A DNA stretch of 64,000 nt from positions 1-64,000 of the forward strand of contig NZ_MVHF01000002.1 of the NCBI RefSeq assembly GCF_002086485.1, read 5' to 3'. Position numbers and translations under genes: made by a program. Of the stretch, positions 7,742 to 15,339 are shown one piece after another (position 1 is the first letter of the stretch; the number at the start of each line of letters is the position of its first letter). The DNA is from Mycobacterium aquaticum (GTDB lineage: Bacteria; Actinomycetota; Actinomycetes; Mycobacteriales; Mycobacteriaceae). Under the pieces are notes generated by a model, which saw nothing but the letters and a program-made list of their open reading frames with translations, did not search any database and had not been told where the DNA came from.

Positions 7742-9250
7742 ATGTCATCTGACGCCGCCGCTGCCAGCCCGCGCATCACAACCGTCCAACCCGACTCAGG
7801 CGCCGAACTCTCCGGGCGTATGGGAGCCACCTCCCTCATGCTCACCGTGCTGGCGTTCTCCGCGCCGATCGCCGCCGTCGCCGGGTTCATCCCGTTCTGC
7901 ATTCAATTCGGTGGTCCCGGCGCGAGTTTCATCTTCGCCGTCGCGACAGTCAGCCTGCTGCTGTTCGCAGTCGGCTATGTCACCATGACCAGACACCTGC
8001 CCAGACCGGGATCGTTCTACGCGTTCATCACCGCCGGCTTGGGCAAGGTCACCGGCCTCGGCTCGGCCTTCTTGGCGGTCGTGTCCTACGTTCTCATGCT
8101 CGGCGGCTGTTTCCCCTTCATCGGCATGACTCTGACTGAACTGATCAGCAGCATGGGCGGACCCCAGACACCGTGGTGGCTGTGGACGATCATCGCCTGG
8201 ACCATCGTCAGCATCCTCTGTTACTTCCACATCGAGTTGTCGGCCAAAATCCTCAGCGTCGCCATGGTTTTGGAGGTCACCATCGTCGTGATCTTCAACG
8301 CCGCCGTACTGGTGCATGGCGGCGGGCCGCAGGGCTTTGCCCTTGCGCCGCTCAACCCCGCCTCCCTGTCGCAGGGCGACGTCGGCATCGGACTGCTCTT
8401 CGCCATCATGATCTTCCTCGGCTTTGAGGCCACCGCAGTATTCCGCGACGAAGTCCGAGACCCGGATACGACCATTCCGCGTGCCACCTATGGCGCGGTC
8501 GCCTTCGTCGGTGTCCTCTACACCGTGTCCTGCTACCTGCTCACCACCGTATACGGATCCAACGCGGTCCAGGCCGCCACCGAAGACCCGAAGATGATGT
8601 TCCCCAGCGCCATCGGTCATCTCGCGGCCGGGTTCTTCACGCAGCTGACCTTCATGATGATCATCACCTCCGAGTTGGCGGCGGCGATCTCCGTGCACAA
8701 CGTGGCATCCCGATACTTCTACAACCTCGGCCGCGACAAAGCGCTGCCCGCCTTCTTCGCTCACGTCCACCTGCGACACCACTCGCCGGCCCGTGCCTCG
8801 GTCGCCGTGGCAATCGTGGTCGCCGCACTGTTGATCATCCTCGGCATCACCCACCCCGAGGGGGAAGGACTCGATGCGCAACTGTTCGGCCTCGCCACCG
8901 TCGGCATCCTGACCCTGATGGCCCTGGTCAGCTTCGCAGTCATCGTGTGGTTCAGCCGCAAGGGGATCCCCGCCGACGCCAACGTCTTCAAGTGCTACGT
9001 CGCACCCGGCCTGGCCACCATCACGCTCGGTGGCACCGTGGTCCTCAGCGTGCTGCACTTCGACCTCGTCGTCGGCGGAGAACCCGGCCAGAACCTCGGA
9101 CTGCTCATCGTGCTGGCCGCCTCGCTGGTGATCGGAGCCGGCTTGGCCCTCTACTTCCGTTCCGCCAAGCCTCGCATCTTCGCCGGGCTCGGCCGGGCCG
9201 ACACCGGAGAAGCCGAGACACCCGACGCCGTCATTCCTACCCGTATGTGA
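7742..9250 (+). CDS. APC-superfamily amino acid/amine permease
   Basis: 502 aa, about 12 membrane segments. The N-terminal stretch GATSLMLTVLAFSAPIAAVA, the GSFYAFITAGLG loop, and the IMIFLGFEATAVFRDEVRDP motif in the middle are characteristic of amino acid/amine APC transporters. It lies 45 bases after the flavodoxin and 55 before the P450 in a same-strand run, so it probably imports the P450 substrate or a related compound. It differs clearly from the first permease in this region; two unrelated importers in adjacent operons may mean two related substrates. ATG at 7742 is the only well-placed start. Confidence 0.86.
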   Translation: MSSDAAAASPRITTVQPDSGAELSGRMGATSLMLTVLAFSAPIAAVAGFIPFCIQFGGPGASFIFAVATVSLLLFAVGYVTMTRHLPRPGSFYAFITAGLGKVTGLGSAFLAVVSYVLMLGGCFPFIGMTLTELISSMGGPQTPWWLWTIIAWTIVSILCYFHIELSAKILSVAMVLEVTIVVIFNAAVLVHGGGPQGFALAPLNPASLSQGDVGIGLLFAIMIFLGFEATAVFRDEVRDPDTTIPRATYGAVAFVGVLYTVSCYLLTTVYGSNAVQAATEDPKMMFPSAIGHLAAGFFTQLTFMMIITSELAAAISVHNVASRYFYNLGRDKALPAFFAHVHLRHHSPARASVAVAIVVAALLIILGITHPEGEGLDAQLFGLATVGILTLMALVSFAVIVWFSRKGIPADANVFKCYVAPGLATITLGGTVVLSVLHFDLVVGGEPGQNLGLLIVLAASLVIGAGLALYFRSAKPRIFAGLGRADTGEAETPDAVIPTRM

Positions 9251-9305
9251 TGTCCAATCAGGCTACCCCACAGCAAGATTCAACAGGATTGAGAGGAAAA
9301 GTGCC

Positions 9306-10502
9306 GTGACGACAGTCCAGGCCGAATGCCCAGCTACTCGCGACTTCCTGCCATGGAAGGACCCGCAGCTACGTGTCGACCCCTACCCGTTCTATGCCCG
9401 CGCGCAAACCGAGGCACCGGTCTCAAGAGATGAGGACGGAACGTTCGTCCTCACTAAGTTCGAGGATCTCATGCACTACGGCCGGCTGCCATCGGTGGTC
9501 ATCGCCCCCGAATGGGAGAAGGCAGGTGCTTGGCGAGTTCTCAAGGACATGGCCCTGGGTCACGACGAACCAGAGCACACCCGGCTGCGGCGGATGACCA
9601 GTAAATGGTTGACCCCCAAGCGGATTCAGGACTGGGTCAAGATCACGGCCGCAGTCACCGACGAGATCCTCGATCGTGTTGGTGACGACGGGCTGGTCGA
9701 CGGATCCGATCTCGGCGTCGAGGCCACCCATGTCACCGTGTGCCGGCTCTTGCAGGTTCCCGAGGACGACATCGAGTCGGTGCGGCGGGAGATGCGTAAG
9801 GCCATGCCTGTGCTCAGCGCCGTACCTGATGCCGGCGACTTCGAAGCCTGCGAAGAGGCACACGACTACATGCGCGCCCGCACCGCATTTCTCATCGAGT
9901 ACGTCCGGGCGAATCCCGGCGACGGGCTGCTGAACCATCTGCTGGCCCTGCAGGACAGCGGTGAGATGTCCGAGGCCGAAGTCTTCGCGACGACGCTGTT
10001 CTTCTACTTCGTCGGCCACATGGACGCCAGCTACCTGATCTCGTCAGGGCTGCAGCTCTTCACCCGCAGACCGGACATCTTCGACGCGTTCCGAGCCGAA
10101 CCCGATGTGCGGCAGGCCATCGTCACCGAGTTGGTCCGCTTCGATGCGCCCGAACCGGTGATCACCCGCACGACAACAGAGGACCTCGTCATTCGAGGCG
10201 TCCACATTCCTGCTGGCAGCGTCCTACGCCTGGTGATGGGCGCAGCCAACCGGGATCCGGACGTGTTCGACAATCCACACGAGTTCGACTTCAGGCGGCC
10301 CCCGGAGCAGTCGCGCAACCTGACGTTCAGCTTTGGCAGCCACAGCTGCCAGGGACGCCTGCTGGCCGAGGCCGAGGTGCGGGTGGTGTGGGAACGGATC
10401 GCCGCGCGTTATTCACGCATCGAGCTCGCCGGAGAGCCGGTCATCAAGAACACCGACGCCTCACGGCACTACTACTCACTGCCATTACGGCTCTGCCCGT
10501 AG
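9306..10502 (+). CDS. Cytochrome P450 with atypical I-helix
   Basis: 398 aa, a soluble bacterial P450. The haem-thiolate loop FSFGSHSCQGRL places the ligand cysteine at residue 348; the ExxR motif is in VTELVRFDAP; LGHDEPEHTRLRRM is the usual C-helix region. The I-helix reads FVGHMDASYL (235-244). The normal acid-threonine pair for oxygen activation is not present: the threonine position is Asp240 or Ala241 depending on alignment. P450s lacking it often use a substrate hydroxyl or another side chain to deliver protons. GTG at 9306 follows AGAGGAAAA. It is co-directional with the reductase, flavodoxin and permease before it and the cupin after it. Substrate unknown; an amine or amino-acid-like molecule is suggested by the transporters. 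Confidence 0.9.
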   Translation: MTTVQAECPATRDFLPWKDPQLRVDPYPFYARAQTEAPVSRDEDGTFVLTKFEDLMHYGRLPSVVIAPEWEKAGAWRVLKDMALGHDEPEHTRLRRMTSKWLTPKRIQDWVKITAAVTDEILDRVGDDGLVDGSDLGVEATHVTVCRLLQVPEDDIESVRREMRKAMPVLSAVPDAGDFEACEEAHDYMRARTAFLIEYVRANPGDGLLNHLLALQDSGEMSEAEVFATTLFFYFVGHMDASYLISSGLQLFTRRPDIFDAFRAEPDVRQAIVTELVRFDAPEPVITRTTTEDLVIRGVHIPAGSVLRLVMGAANRDPDVFDNPHEFDFRRPPEQSRNLTFSFGSHSCQGRLLAEAEVRVVWERIAARYSRIELAGEPVIKNTDASRHYYSLPLRLCP

Positions 10503-10530
10503 CGAATTCACCCAACCAGAAAGGTAATGA

Positions 10531-10893
10531 ATGACCACGTCAAACACGTCAACGGAGACTGCCGTGATCGTCAGCGACGTCAATTCGGTCGAGCTCGAGG
10601 ACTGGGGGCCGCTGCCCGAGGCCACCGACGCGCCCATGGCCACCGCGGGAAAGAAACTGTGGACCGGTGAGGGCATCCACGAAGTGGGCATCTGGCAGTG
10701 TGCGCCCGGCCCGTCGCGGTGGGTGTTCGAGACCAACGAGACCATCACCGTGCTGGCCGGCCGGATGACCGTCACCGAAGACGGTGGCGCACCCTACGAG
10801 GTGAAAGCCGGCGACAATGCAGTGTTCCCCAAGGGCTGGACCGGTACGTGGGACATCCACGAGACGGTTCTGAAGGTGTACACGGTCTTCTAG
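10531..10893 (+). CDS. Cupin-domain protein (DUF861/ureidoglycine-aminohydrolase-like)
   Basis: 120 aa, a single small beta-barrel. The segment beginning GIWQCAPGPSRWVFETNETI, with VLAGRMTVTEDGG, AGDNAVFPKGWTGTWDIHE and KVYTVF, is the DUF861 cupin pattern. The classic cupin HxH pair of motif 1 is missing, so a metal-independent or alternative-ligand role is likely, as in many members of this subfamily. ATG at 10531 follows AGAAAGG, 28 bases after the P450 stop. As last gene of the run it may handle a reactive product of the P450 step or bind a metabolite. Precise activity cannot be assigned. Confidence 0.8.
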   Translation: MTTSNTSTETAVIVSDVNSVELEDWGPLPEATDAPMATAGKKLWTGEGIHEVGIWQCAPGPSRWVFETNETITVLAGRMTVTEDGGAPYEVKAGDNAVFPKGWTGTWDIHETVLKVYTVF

Positions 10894-10896
10894 GCG

Positions 10897-10954
10897 CGAC
10901 CAGACACAGACTCGCACAAATCAAGTCCGATGGGTGCGAGTCTGTGTCTGCTCG
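10897..10954. terminator. Long hairpin terminator between convergent cupin and DUF3618 genes
   Basis: Two 21-base arms (10897-10917 and 10934-10954) pair with a single mismatch around a 16-base loop; the inner 17 bp (CAGACACAGACTCGCAC) are perfect. It begins 4 bases after the cupin stop and ends 11 bases before the convergent gene's stop, so it can serve both strands. There is no U-tract, as is usual in mycobacteria. It shares the word CGAGCAGAC with other hairpins in the window (37964, 56855). Confidence 0.75.
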
Positions 10955-10965
10955 CGGTGGGAACG

Positions 10966-11265
10966 TCAGCGGTCTCGCCGGCGCCACCACCACACGAGCC
11001 CTATCGCCGCGAGCACGGCGATCACTGCAGCCGCCGGCACCGCCGGCGCGGACTTGGCGGCGTCGGTCGCCGCATGCGCGCGTTCGACGACGGCGTCCTT
11101 GGTCTCGGCCGCCTTGTCGTGGGCGCGGCCTTTGACATCCAACTTGTCGGACATGGCCGCGACCGTCTCACTGAGCTCGCCGCGAGTCTTGGCGATGTCG
11201 GCCTGCAGTTCGTCGATTCCGGCGTCTGGGCCCGGTTCCTGGGGGAGTCGATCAGCGTCGGCCAT
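10966..11265 (-). CDS. DUF3618 family small membrane-anchored protein
   Basis: 99 aa. The conserved DUF3618 core (ADIAKTRGELSETVAAMSDK, then LDVKGRAHDKAAE) is a predicted amphipathic or coiled helix. A C-terminal membrane segment follows (AVIAVLAAIGLVWWW, about 79-93) and ends in the basic RRRDR. It overlaps the holin-like gene upstream by 14 bases, so the two are probably co-translated. Such pairs are common in actinobacteria and thought to be envelope or stress associated; the mechanism is unknown. Confidence 0.8.
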   Translation of the reverse strand: MADADRLPQEPGPDAGIDELQADIAKTRGELSETVAAMSDKLDVKGRAHDKAAETKDAVVERAHAATDAAKSAPAVPAAAVIAVLAAIGLVWWWRRRDR

Positions 11266-11662
11266 GCCGAGCCTCCTTGATGTCTTCGAAGTCGTGCTTG
11301 AGGCTGTCAGCTGATGCGACTGCCGGTGGCGGTACCTGTTGGACCTGTCTGCGGCTGATCAATGCCGCGACTCCGGCGCCGATGAACAGCACCGCGGCGA
11401 CGATGATCGCGGCAGCCCACACGGGCAGCACCAGCCCGAGCGCTGCCACGGCAGCGGTGATCACGGTCATGAGACCGAGCACCGCGAGCAACCCCGCGGC
11501 GCTGATCAGTCCAGCACCAAGTCCGGCGTGCCGGGCGGACTCTTGGAATTCGCGCTGCGCCAGCCGCATTTCGTCACGCACAAGTCGCGTCGTCTGCTCC
11601 TGTAACTGGCCGACGAGCTGAGGTATGGACGCTTCGCTGACGGGTTTGTGTTGGGTGGTCAT
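11252..11662 (-). CDS. Phage-holin-family (DUF1469-type) membrane protein
   Basis: 136 aa. The N-terminal half has the family signature SIPQLVGQLQEQTTRLVRDE, followed by MRLAQREFQESARHAG; then two long hydrophobic segments at about 50-75 and 83-103. The name is historical: these chromosomal proteins are not known to lyse cells and are often linked with DUF3618 proteins, as here. It starts divergently from the DUF4235 gene, 122 bases away. It probably acts at the cytoplasmic membrane. Confidence 0.8.
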   Translation of the reverse strand: MTTQHKPVSEASIPQLVGQLQEQTTRLVRDEMRLAQREFQESARHAGLGAGLISAAGLLAVLGLMTVITAAVAALGLVLPVWAAAIIVAAVLFIGAGVAALISRRQVQQVPPPAVASADSLKHDFEDIKEARHGRR

Positions 11663-11784
11663 TCGATGGACCCTTCTGCAGGCGTTCTGCTACTCCACAG
11701 CAGTGCCCGACAGCGGCCCGCCCGAAACGTGTGTTTGCGTCCGTTCTGGGTATCCACGGGGTCACCCCGAACGGAGGAGGACTC

Positions 11785-12057
11785 GTGAGCCGTACGTCGA
11801 AGATGTTGTACCTGCCGCTGTCGATAGCGACGAGCGTGGCGGGTGGGCTGCTGGCGAGCGCGTTGTTCAGCCAGGTGTGGAAGCGCATCGATGAACCCAA
11901 TCGGGAACCGCCCGACCCCAAGGATCTCGATCGCCCGGCCTTCAAGGCGTTGACGGCAGCGGCCATCCAGGGCTTGGTGTTCGGCTTGGTGCGGGCCGCG
12001 GTCGACAGGGCAGGCGCCAAGGGCTATCACGCGCTGACCCACGAATCCCCGGTGTGA
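11785..12057 (+). CDS. DUF4235 family membrane protein
   Basis: 90 aa from GTG at 11785, which has a strong GGAGGA 4-9 bases upstream. The sequence begins with a membrane-embedded segment (LYLPLSIATSVAGGLLASAL) and contains the DUF4235 pattern VWKRI, then a helical stretch beginning AFKALTAAAIQGLVFGLVRA. It is divergent from the holin/DUF3618 pair and ends 2 bases before the convergent DUF1361 stop. Function unknown; the neighbourhood suggests an envelope-associated role. Confidence 0.75.
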   Translation: MSRTSKMLYLPLSIATSVAGGLLASALFSQVWKRIDEPNREPPDPKDLDRPAFKALTAAAIQGLVFGLVRAAVDRAGAKGYHALTHESPV

Positions 12058-12059
12058 GG

Positions 12060-12701
12060 CTAACTGCGCGAATACAAACCGTTCAGCGCCCAGATGGTCA
12101 GGTACGCCAACCCGAAGAACGCTGCCACGGCCATCGCCACCCCGGTCGACTGGACGTACGACAACGGTGAGCGCACCCACTCGAACGTCGCCGCAACGAC
12201 CGCGTCGGGACGGGTCACCAGATCCCAGGAGTTCCAGCGCTGAAACCGGCCGATCACCACCCCGACCGCGCACAGACCCACCGACAGCACCGCGACCAAC
12301 CAACCCCAGACGGCGCCGAAGTCGCGCTCGATTCGCTTGTGCACCAACAGCAGTGACACGACGCCAAGCAGGATGCCGGTCCAGGCGGCGAAGCCGTACT
12401 GCAGCACGTGCCGCCACAATTCGTAGCCCTCACCGAGGTGCACCAGATCGGTGACGAGGTAGGGCGCATTGGGCAGGAATGCCAACCAGCCGAGGCCCAG
12501 CGGCAGTAGCCACAGGCGGCGCTCCACGAGGTCGAAGGCCACCGCGAAGATCATCGGGATCCAGGCCAGAACCAGGTTCCACACCAGGAACTTGGTCGGG
12601 TAGGTCATCGGGGCGGCGGGATCGGTGATCCCCAGAGCGAGGGTCAGCGCCGTCGTCGCCATCAGGGCGACGACCAGCAGGATGCCACGGGCTTCGGTCA
12701 C
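12060..12701 (-). CDS. DUF1361 family polytopic membrane protein
   Basis: About 213 aa using GTG at 12701; an in-frame GTG at 12728 and a longer ATG at 12839 also exist. The longest form would cover the 12824 operator and has a charged, unlikely N-terminus, so a shorter start is preferred. It has about six membrane helices. The conserved core is FLPNAPYLVTDLVHLGE with WTGILLGVVSLLLVHKRIE. The tail WALNGLYSRS is hydrophobic. It is convergent with DUF4235. Family function is unknown. Confidence 0.75.
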   Translation of the reverse strand: MTEARGILLVVALMATTALTLALGITDPAAPMTYPTKFLVWNLVLAWIPMIFAVAFDLVERRLWLLPLGLGWLAFLPNAPYLVTDLVHLGEGYELWRHVLQYGFAAWTGILLGVVSLLLVHKRIERDFGAVWGWLVAVLSVGLCAVGVVIGRFQRWNSWDLVTRPDAVVAATFEWVRSPLSYVQSTGVAMAVAAFFGLAYLTIWALNGLYSRS

Positions 12702-12823
12702 TGCACCAGTTTGCCGGGTCCCGGTCACGAGGTGACGCTGCGGATGCCCACGGGCCTCACTCCTGCGTGAGCGGTTCAATGGTGCGCCCGCACCCATGCC
12801 GGTCGGCGAAGATTCGAGACTTG

Positions 12824-12840
12824 TGTGATCTGTGATCACA
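12824..12840. promoter_or_regulatory. 17-bp palindromic operator, copy 1 (best match)
   Basis: TGTGATCTGTGATCACA: perfect 7-bp arms around TGT. It lies 151 bases before the flavin oxidase start and upstream of the divergent DUF1361 gene. Related copies lie over the gntR start (15323) and twice before the MFS transporter (16158, 16182), so it is probably bound by the GntR regulator encoded at 15331. Its symmetry is typical of FadR-subfamily GntR sites. Confidence 0.7.
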
Positions 12841-12991
12841 ACCTACTCTCGGTTGAGACCCAGATCTCAGATTCCCGCAGCGGCCGTCACCGACCGGCTG
12901 AGCGTCTCCGTTCCAGACCTGGGGCTTCACAGCTGAAGACTTCAACGCTCACCGCGGCAGTGCGCCGAGAGACGAATGAGAGGACGAAACG

Positions 12992-14392
12992 ATGAAGGAC
13001 GTGGTGATTGTCGGAGGCGGCCTGTCCGGGCTGTCGGCGGCATGGCGGCTGCGGCACTGGGACACGCTCGTGCTGGAATCCGGCACCCGGGTCGGCGGCA
13101 GAATCCGTTCGGAGAAGCGCGGACGGTACTTCCTCAATTGGGGCGGGCACGTCTTCGCCGGTGCCAACACCGCCACCGATGCCCTGCTCTCTGAGACCGG
13201 CACCGGTTCGGTGAAGGTGCCGGGTTCGCTGACCGGATTGGCGATGAACGGAAAGCTGTTGCTGGACGGTCCCGTTCAGAGCTATCCGCTGCGCATTCCG
13301 ATGCCGAAGGCTTCGCGGGTCGCGCTGATCCGCGCCGGGGCGAAAGTCGGCCTCGACGTCCTGCGTTATGCCCGCGCCGTGCGGATGCGTGCCGGCGAAT
13401 CGAGTGAGGTGCGTCAACAGCGCATCTACGAGTTCGAGAACAACCGCACCTTCGCCGACTACATCGGCGACCTGCCCGAGGATGCCGAAGCACTCTTCCG
13501 CCCGACCATCACGCGCTCGGCGGCGGACCCCGACGAATTGGCGGCAGGTGCAGGCATCGGCTATTTCAGCCTGGTCTGGAACATCGGACAGGGGCTGGAC
13601 CGCAGCATATTGGGTGGCCCGTCCACCTTGACGGAGAACATCGCGGCGTCGGTGCGCGATCGGATCCAGCTCGGCGCATCGGTGAACGAGGTTGTCCACA
13701 AAAAGAACTCGGCGGTCGTGCGCTACACGCAAGAGGGCGTGGAGAAAGAGGTGGAAGCCCGCTACGTCGTACTCGCGACGCCGGCCACGGTCGCCCACCA
13801 GGTGGCGGTCGATCTGCCTGCCGATCTACGGGAAGCACTCTCGGCCATCGTCTACGGTCCTTACGTCAGCGCGGCGTTCCTTACCAACGAGACCACACCC
13901 CAGAAGTGGGACGGAGCGTACGGAATCGCTACGCCCAAGCGCTCTTTCAACGTCGCGCTGAACATGGGCAACATCGTGCGGGGCATGGAACGGCACCGTC
14001 AGCCCGGCGGAAGCCTCATGACGTTCTCACCAGCGAGCCTGGCCCGTAAGCTCCTCGACCGCAGCGACGAGGAGATCATCAAGACCTATGTCGACGATCT
14101 GGACCAGATCCTGCCGGGCTTCGGCGGGATCGTCGAAGAGGCCCACGTCCAGCGGTGGCACACCGGTGCTCCGTACTGCTTCCCGGGACGCGGCAAGCTG
14201 CAGCCCGTACTGACCCGGCCCTCGGAACGGGTGTTCCTCGCCGGTGATTACCTCGGCACGCTCTACACCGAGACCGCGATCAGTTCCGGATTCACGGCGG
14301 CCCAGGAGGCTGCCAGTCGGCTGTCGCGCGAATACCAGACCCGCACGCTCACCAGCGTGCCCTCCACCAAGTCCACCCCAGCCGCCAGCTGA
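12992..14392 (+). CDS. FAD-dependent oxidoreductase of the amine oxidase/protoporphyrinogen oxidase family
   Basis: 466 aa. N-terminal FAD dinucleotide motif VVIVGGGLSGLSAAWRLR, then the second FAD-contact motif RVGGRIRSE. The C-terminal flavin-contact segment VFLAGDYLGTLYTETAISSG is the family's standard ending. No signal peptide is visible, so it should be cytoplasmic. Members oxidise amines, porphyrinogens or carotenoid-type substrates using oxygen. GAGGA precedes ATG 12992. A palindromic operator lies 151 bases upstream, and the DapA-family gene follows 18 bases after the stop, so the pair is probably one transcript under the downstream GntR regulator. The substrate is unknown; within this cluster an amine or imino-acid is plausible. 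Confidence 0.82.
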   Translation: MKDVVIVGGGLSGLSAAWRLRHWDTLVLESGTRVGGRIRSEKRGRYFLNWGGHVFAGANTATDALLSETGTGSVKVPGSLTGLAMNGKLLLDGPVQSYPLRIPMPKASRVALIRAGAKVGLDVLRYARAVRMRAGESSEVRQQRIYEFENNRTFADYIGDLPEDAEALFRPTITRSAADPDELAAGAGIGYFSLVWNIGQGLDRSILGGPSTLTENIAASVRDRIQLGASVNEVVHKKNSAVVRYTQEGVEKEVEARYVVLATPATVAHQVAVDLPADLREALSAIVYGPYVSAAFLTNETTPQKWDGAYGIATPKRSFNVALNMGNIVRGMERHRQPGGSLMTFSPASLARKLLDRSDEEIIKTYVDDLDQILPGFGGIVEEAHVQRWHTGAPYCFPGRGKLQPVLTRPSERVFLAGDYLGTLYTETAISSGFTAAQEAASRLSREYQTRTLTSVPSTKSTPAAS

Positions 14393-14410
14393 ACGAGAGA
14401 AAGACCCACC

Positions 14411-15310
14411 ATGACAACAGATTTGCGCGGTGTCCTGACCGCACTGTCCACCCCGTTCACCGCAGACGAGCAGATCGACACGCTCGCCCTCAAACGCATC
14501 GTGGATCGCACCATCGACGGCGGCGTCCAGGGTGTGGTGGTCGGCGGATCCACCGGTGAATTCGCCGCCCTCAGCCACGACGAACGCCGCGACCTGGTGG
14601 AAACGGTCGTCGAGCATGTATCCGGTCGCGTCCCGGTGATCGCGCAGACTGGCGCGACCACGACTGCGGAAGCCATCCGTCTCTCGCGGGCCGCCGAGAC
14701 GGCCGGGGCCGACGTGCTGATGCTCGTCACGCCGTACTACGAGCCCCTGACGGTCGACGAGACAACCACCTACATCAGGGACGTCGCCGCCGCGGTACAG
14801 CTGCCGGTGATGCTGTACAACATTCCCGCGGCGACCGGGACCAACCTCGACGCCGACACGATCGGCGCCCTGGCCCGCGAGGTCGACAACATCCGGTACG
14901 TCAAGGATTCCAGCGCCAACTGGGAACAAGCGCTGCAACTCATCCACCACCACCGGGACCACGTCGGCACCTTCATCGGTTGGGACAGCTACATTTTCAG
15001 CGCCCTGGCAGAAGGAGCGGCCGGTGTCATGGCCGGCACCGCGAACGTCGTGCCGCGCGAGATCGTGGCGGTGTACCGGGCGATCGTCGACGGTGACTAC
15101 TCAGCGGCGCTGGCCGAATGGAAGCGCGTCTACCCGGCGATCGACGCAATGATTTCGGTCCCGTTCATCCCGGCCGTCAAGGCTGCGTTGCGCTATCTGG
15201 GTGAGCCCGCCGGCTACCCGCGACGGCCGACGGCCGACCTGTCCCTCGCCGAGTGCGCTCGGGTCGAAGCCGCTCTCGACTTGCTGCAACGTGAACGGTC
15301 GCTGACCTGA
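14411..15310 (+). CDS. DapA-family (dihydrodipicolinate synthase/N-acetylneuraminate lyase) aldolase
   Basis: 299 aa TIM-barrel class I aldolase. Schiff-base lysine K165 in IRYVKDSS, catalytic Tyr136 in VMLYNIPAATG, and the substrate-carboxylate loop GGSTGEF at about residues 45-51 are all present. The overall pattern is of catabolic family members (keto-acid dehydratases, lyases, hydroxyproline-pathway deaminases) rather than lysine-biosynthetic DapA, consistent with its place between a flavin oxidase and a GntR gene. One can imagine an oxidase making an imine or keto acid that this enzyme then cleaves or dehydrates, but the exact reaction cannot be told from sequence. Confidence 0.85.
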   Translation: MTTDLRGVLTALSTPFTADEQIDTLALKRIVDRTIDGGVQGVVVGGSTGEFAALSHDERRDLVETVVEHVSGRVPVIAQTGATTTAEAIRLSRAAETAGADVLMLVTPYYEPLTVDETTTYIRDVAAAVQLPVMLYNIPAATGTNLDADTIGALAREVDNIRYVKDSSANWEQALQLIHHHRDHVGTFIGWDSYIFSALAEGAAGVMAGTANVVPREIVAVYRAIVDGDYSAALAEWKRVYPAIDAMISVPFIPAVKAALRYLGEPAGYPRRPTADLSLAECARVEAALDLLQRERSLT

Positions 15311-15322
15311 CCCGCAGTAACA

Positions 15323-15339
15323 TGTGATCTGTGGTCACA
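15323..15339. promoter_or_regulatory. 17-bp palindromic operator, copy 2, overlapping the gntR start
   Basis: TGTGATCTGTGGTCACA differs from the copy at 12824 by one base. The gntR start codon (GTG 15331) lies inside the palindrome, which would give direct autoregulation by blocking initiation or the first bases of a leaderless transcript. Confidence 0.65.

Noticed and set aside
11252..11662. Prophage remnant suggested by a holin-family gene
   Set aside because: This DUF1469-type gene with DUF3618 is a common chromosomal pair in actinobacteria; no other phage gene is near.
14411..15310. Lysine-biosynthetic DapA
   Set aside because: The neighbourhood is catabolic with a GntR regulator and importer; the family fold is shared by many lyases, so only the family is claimed.
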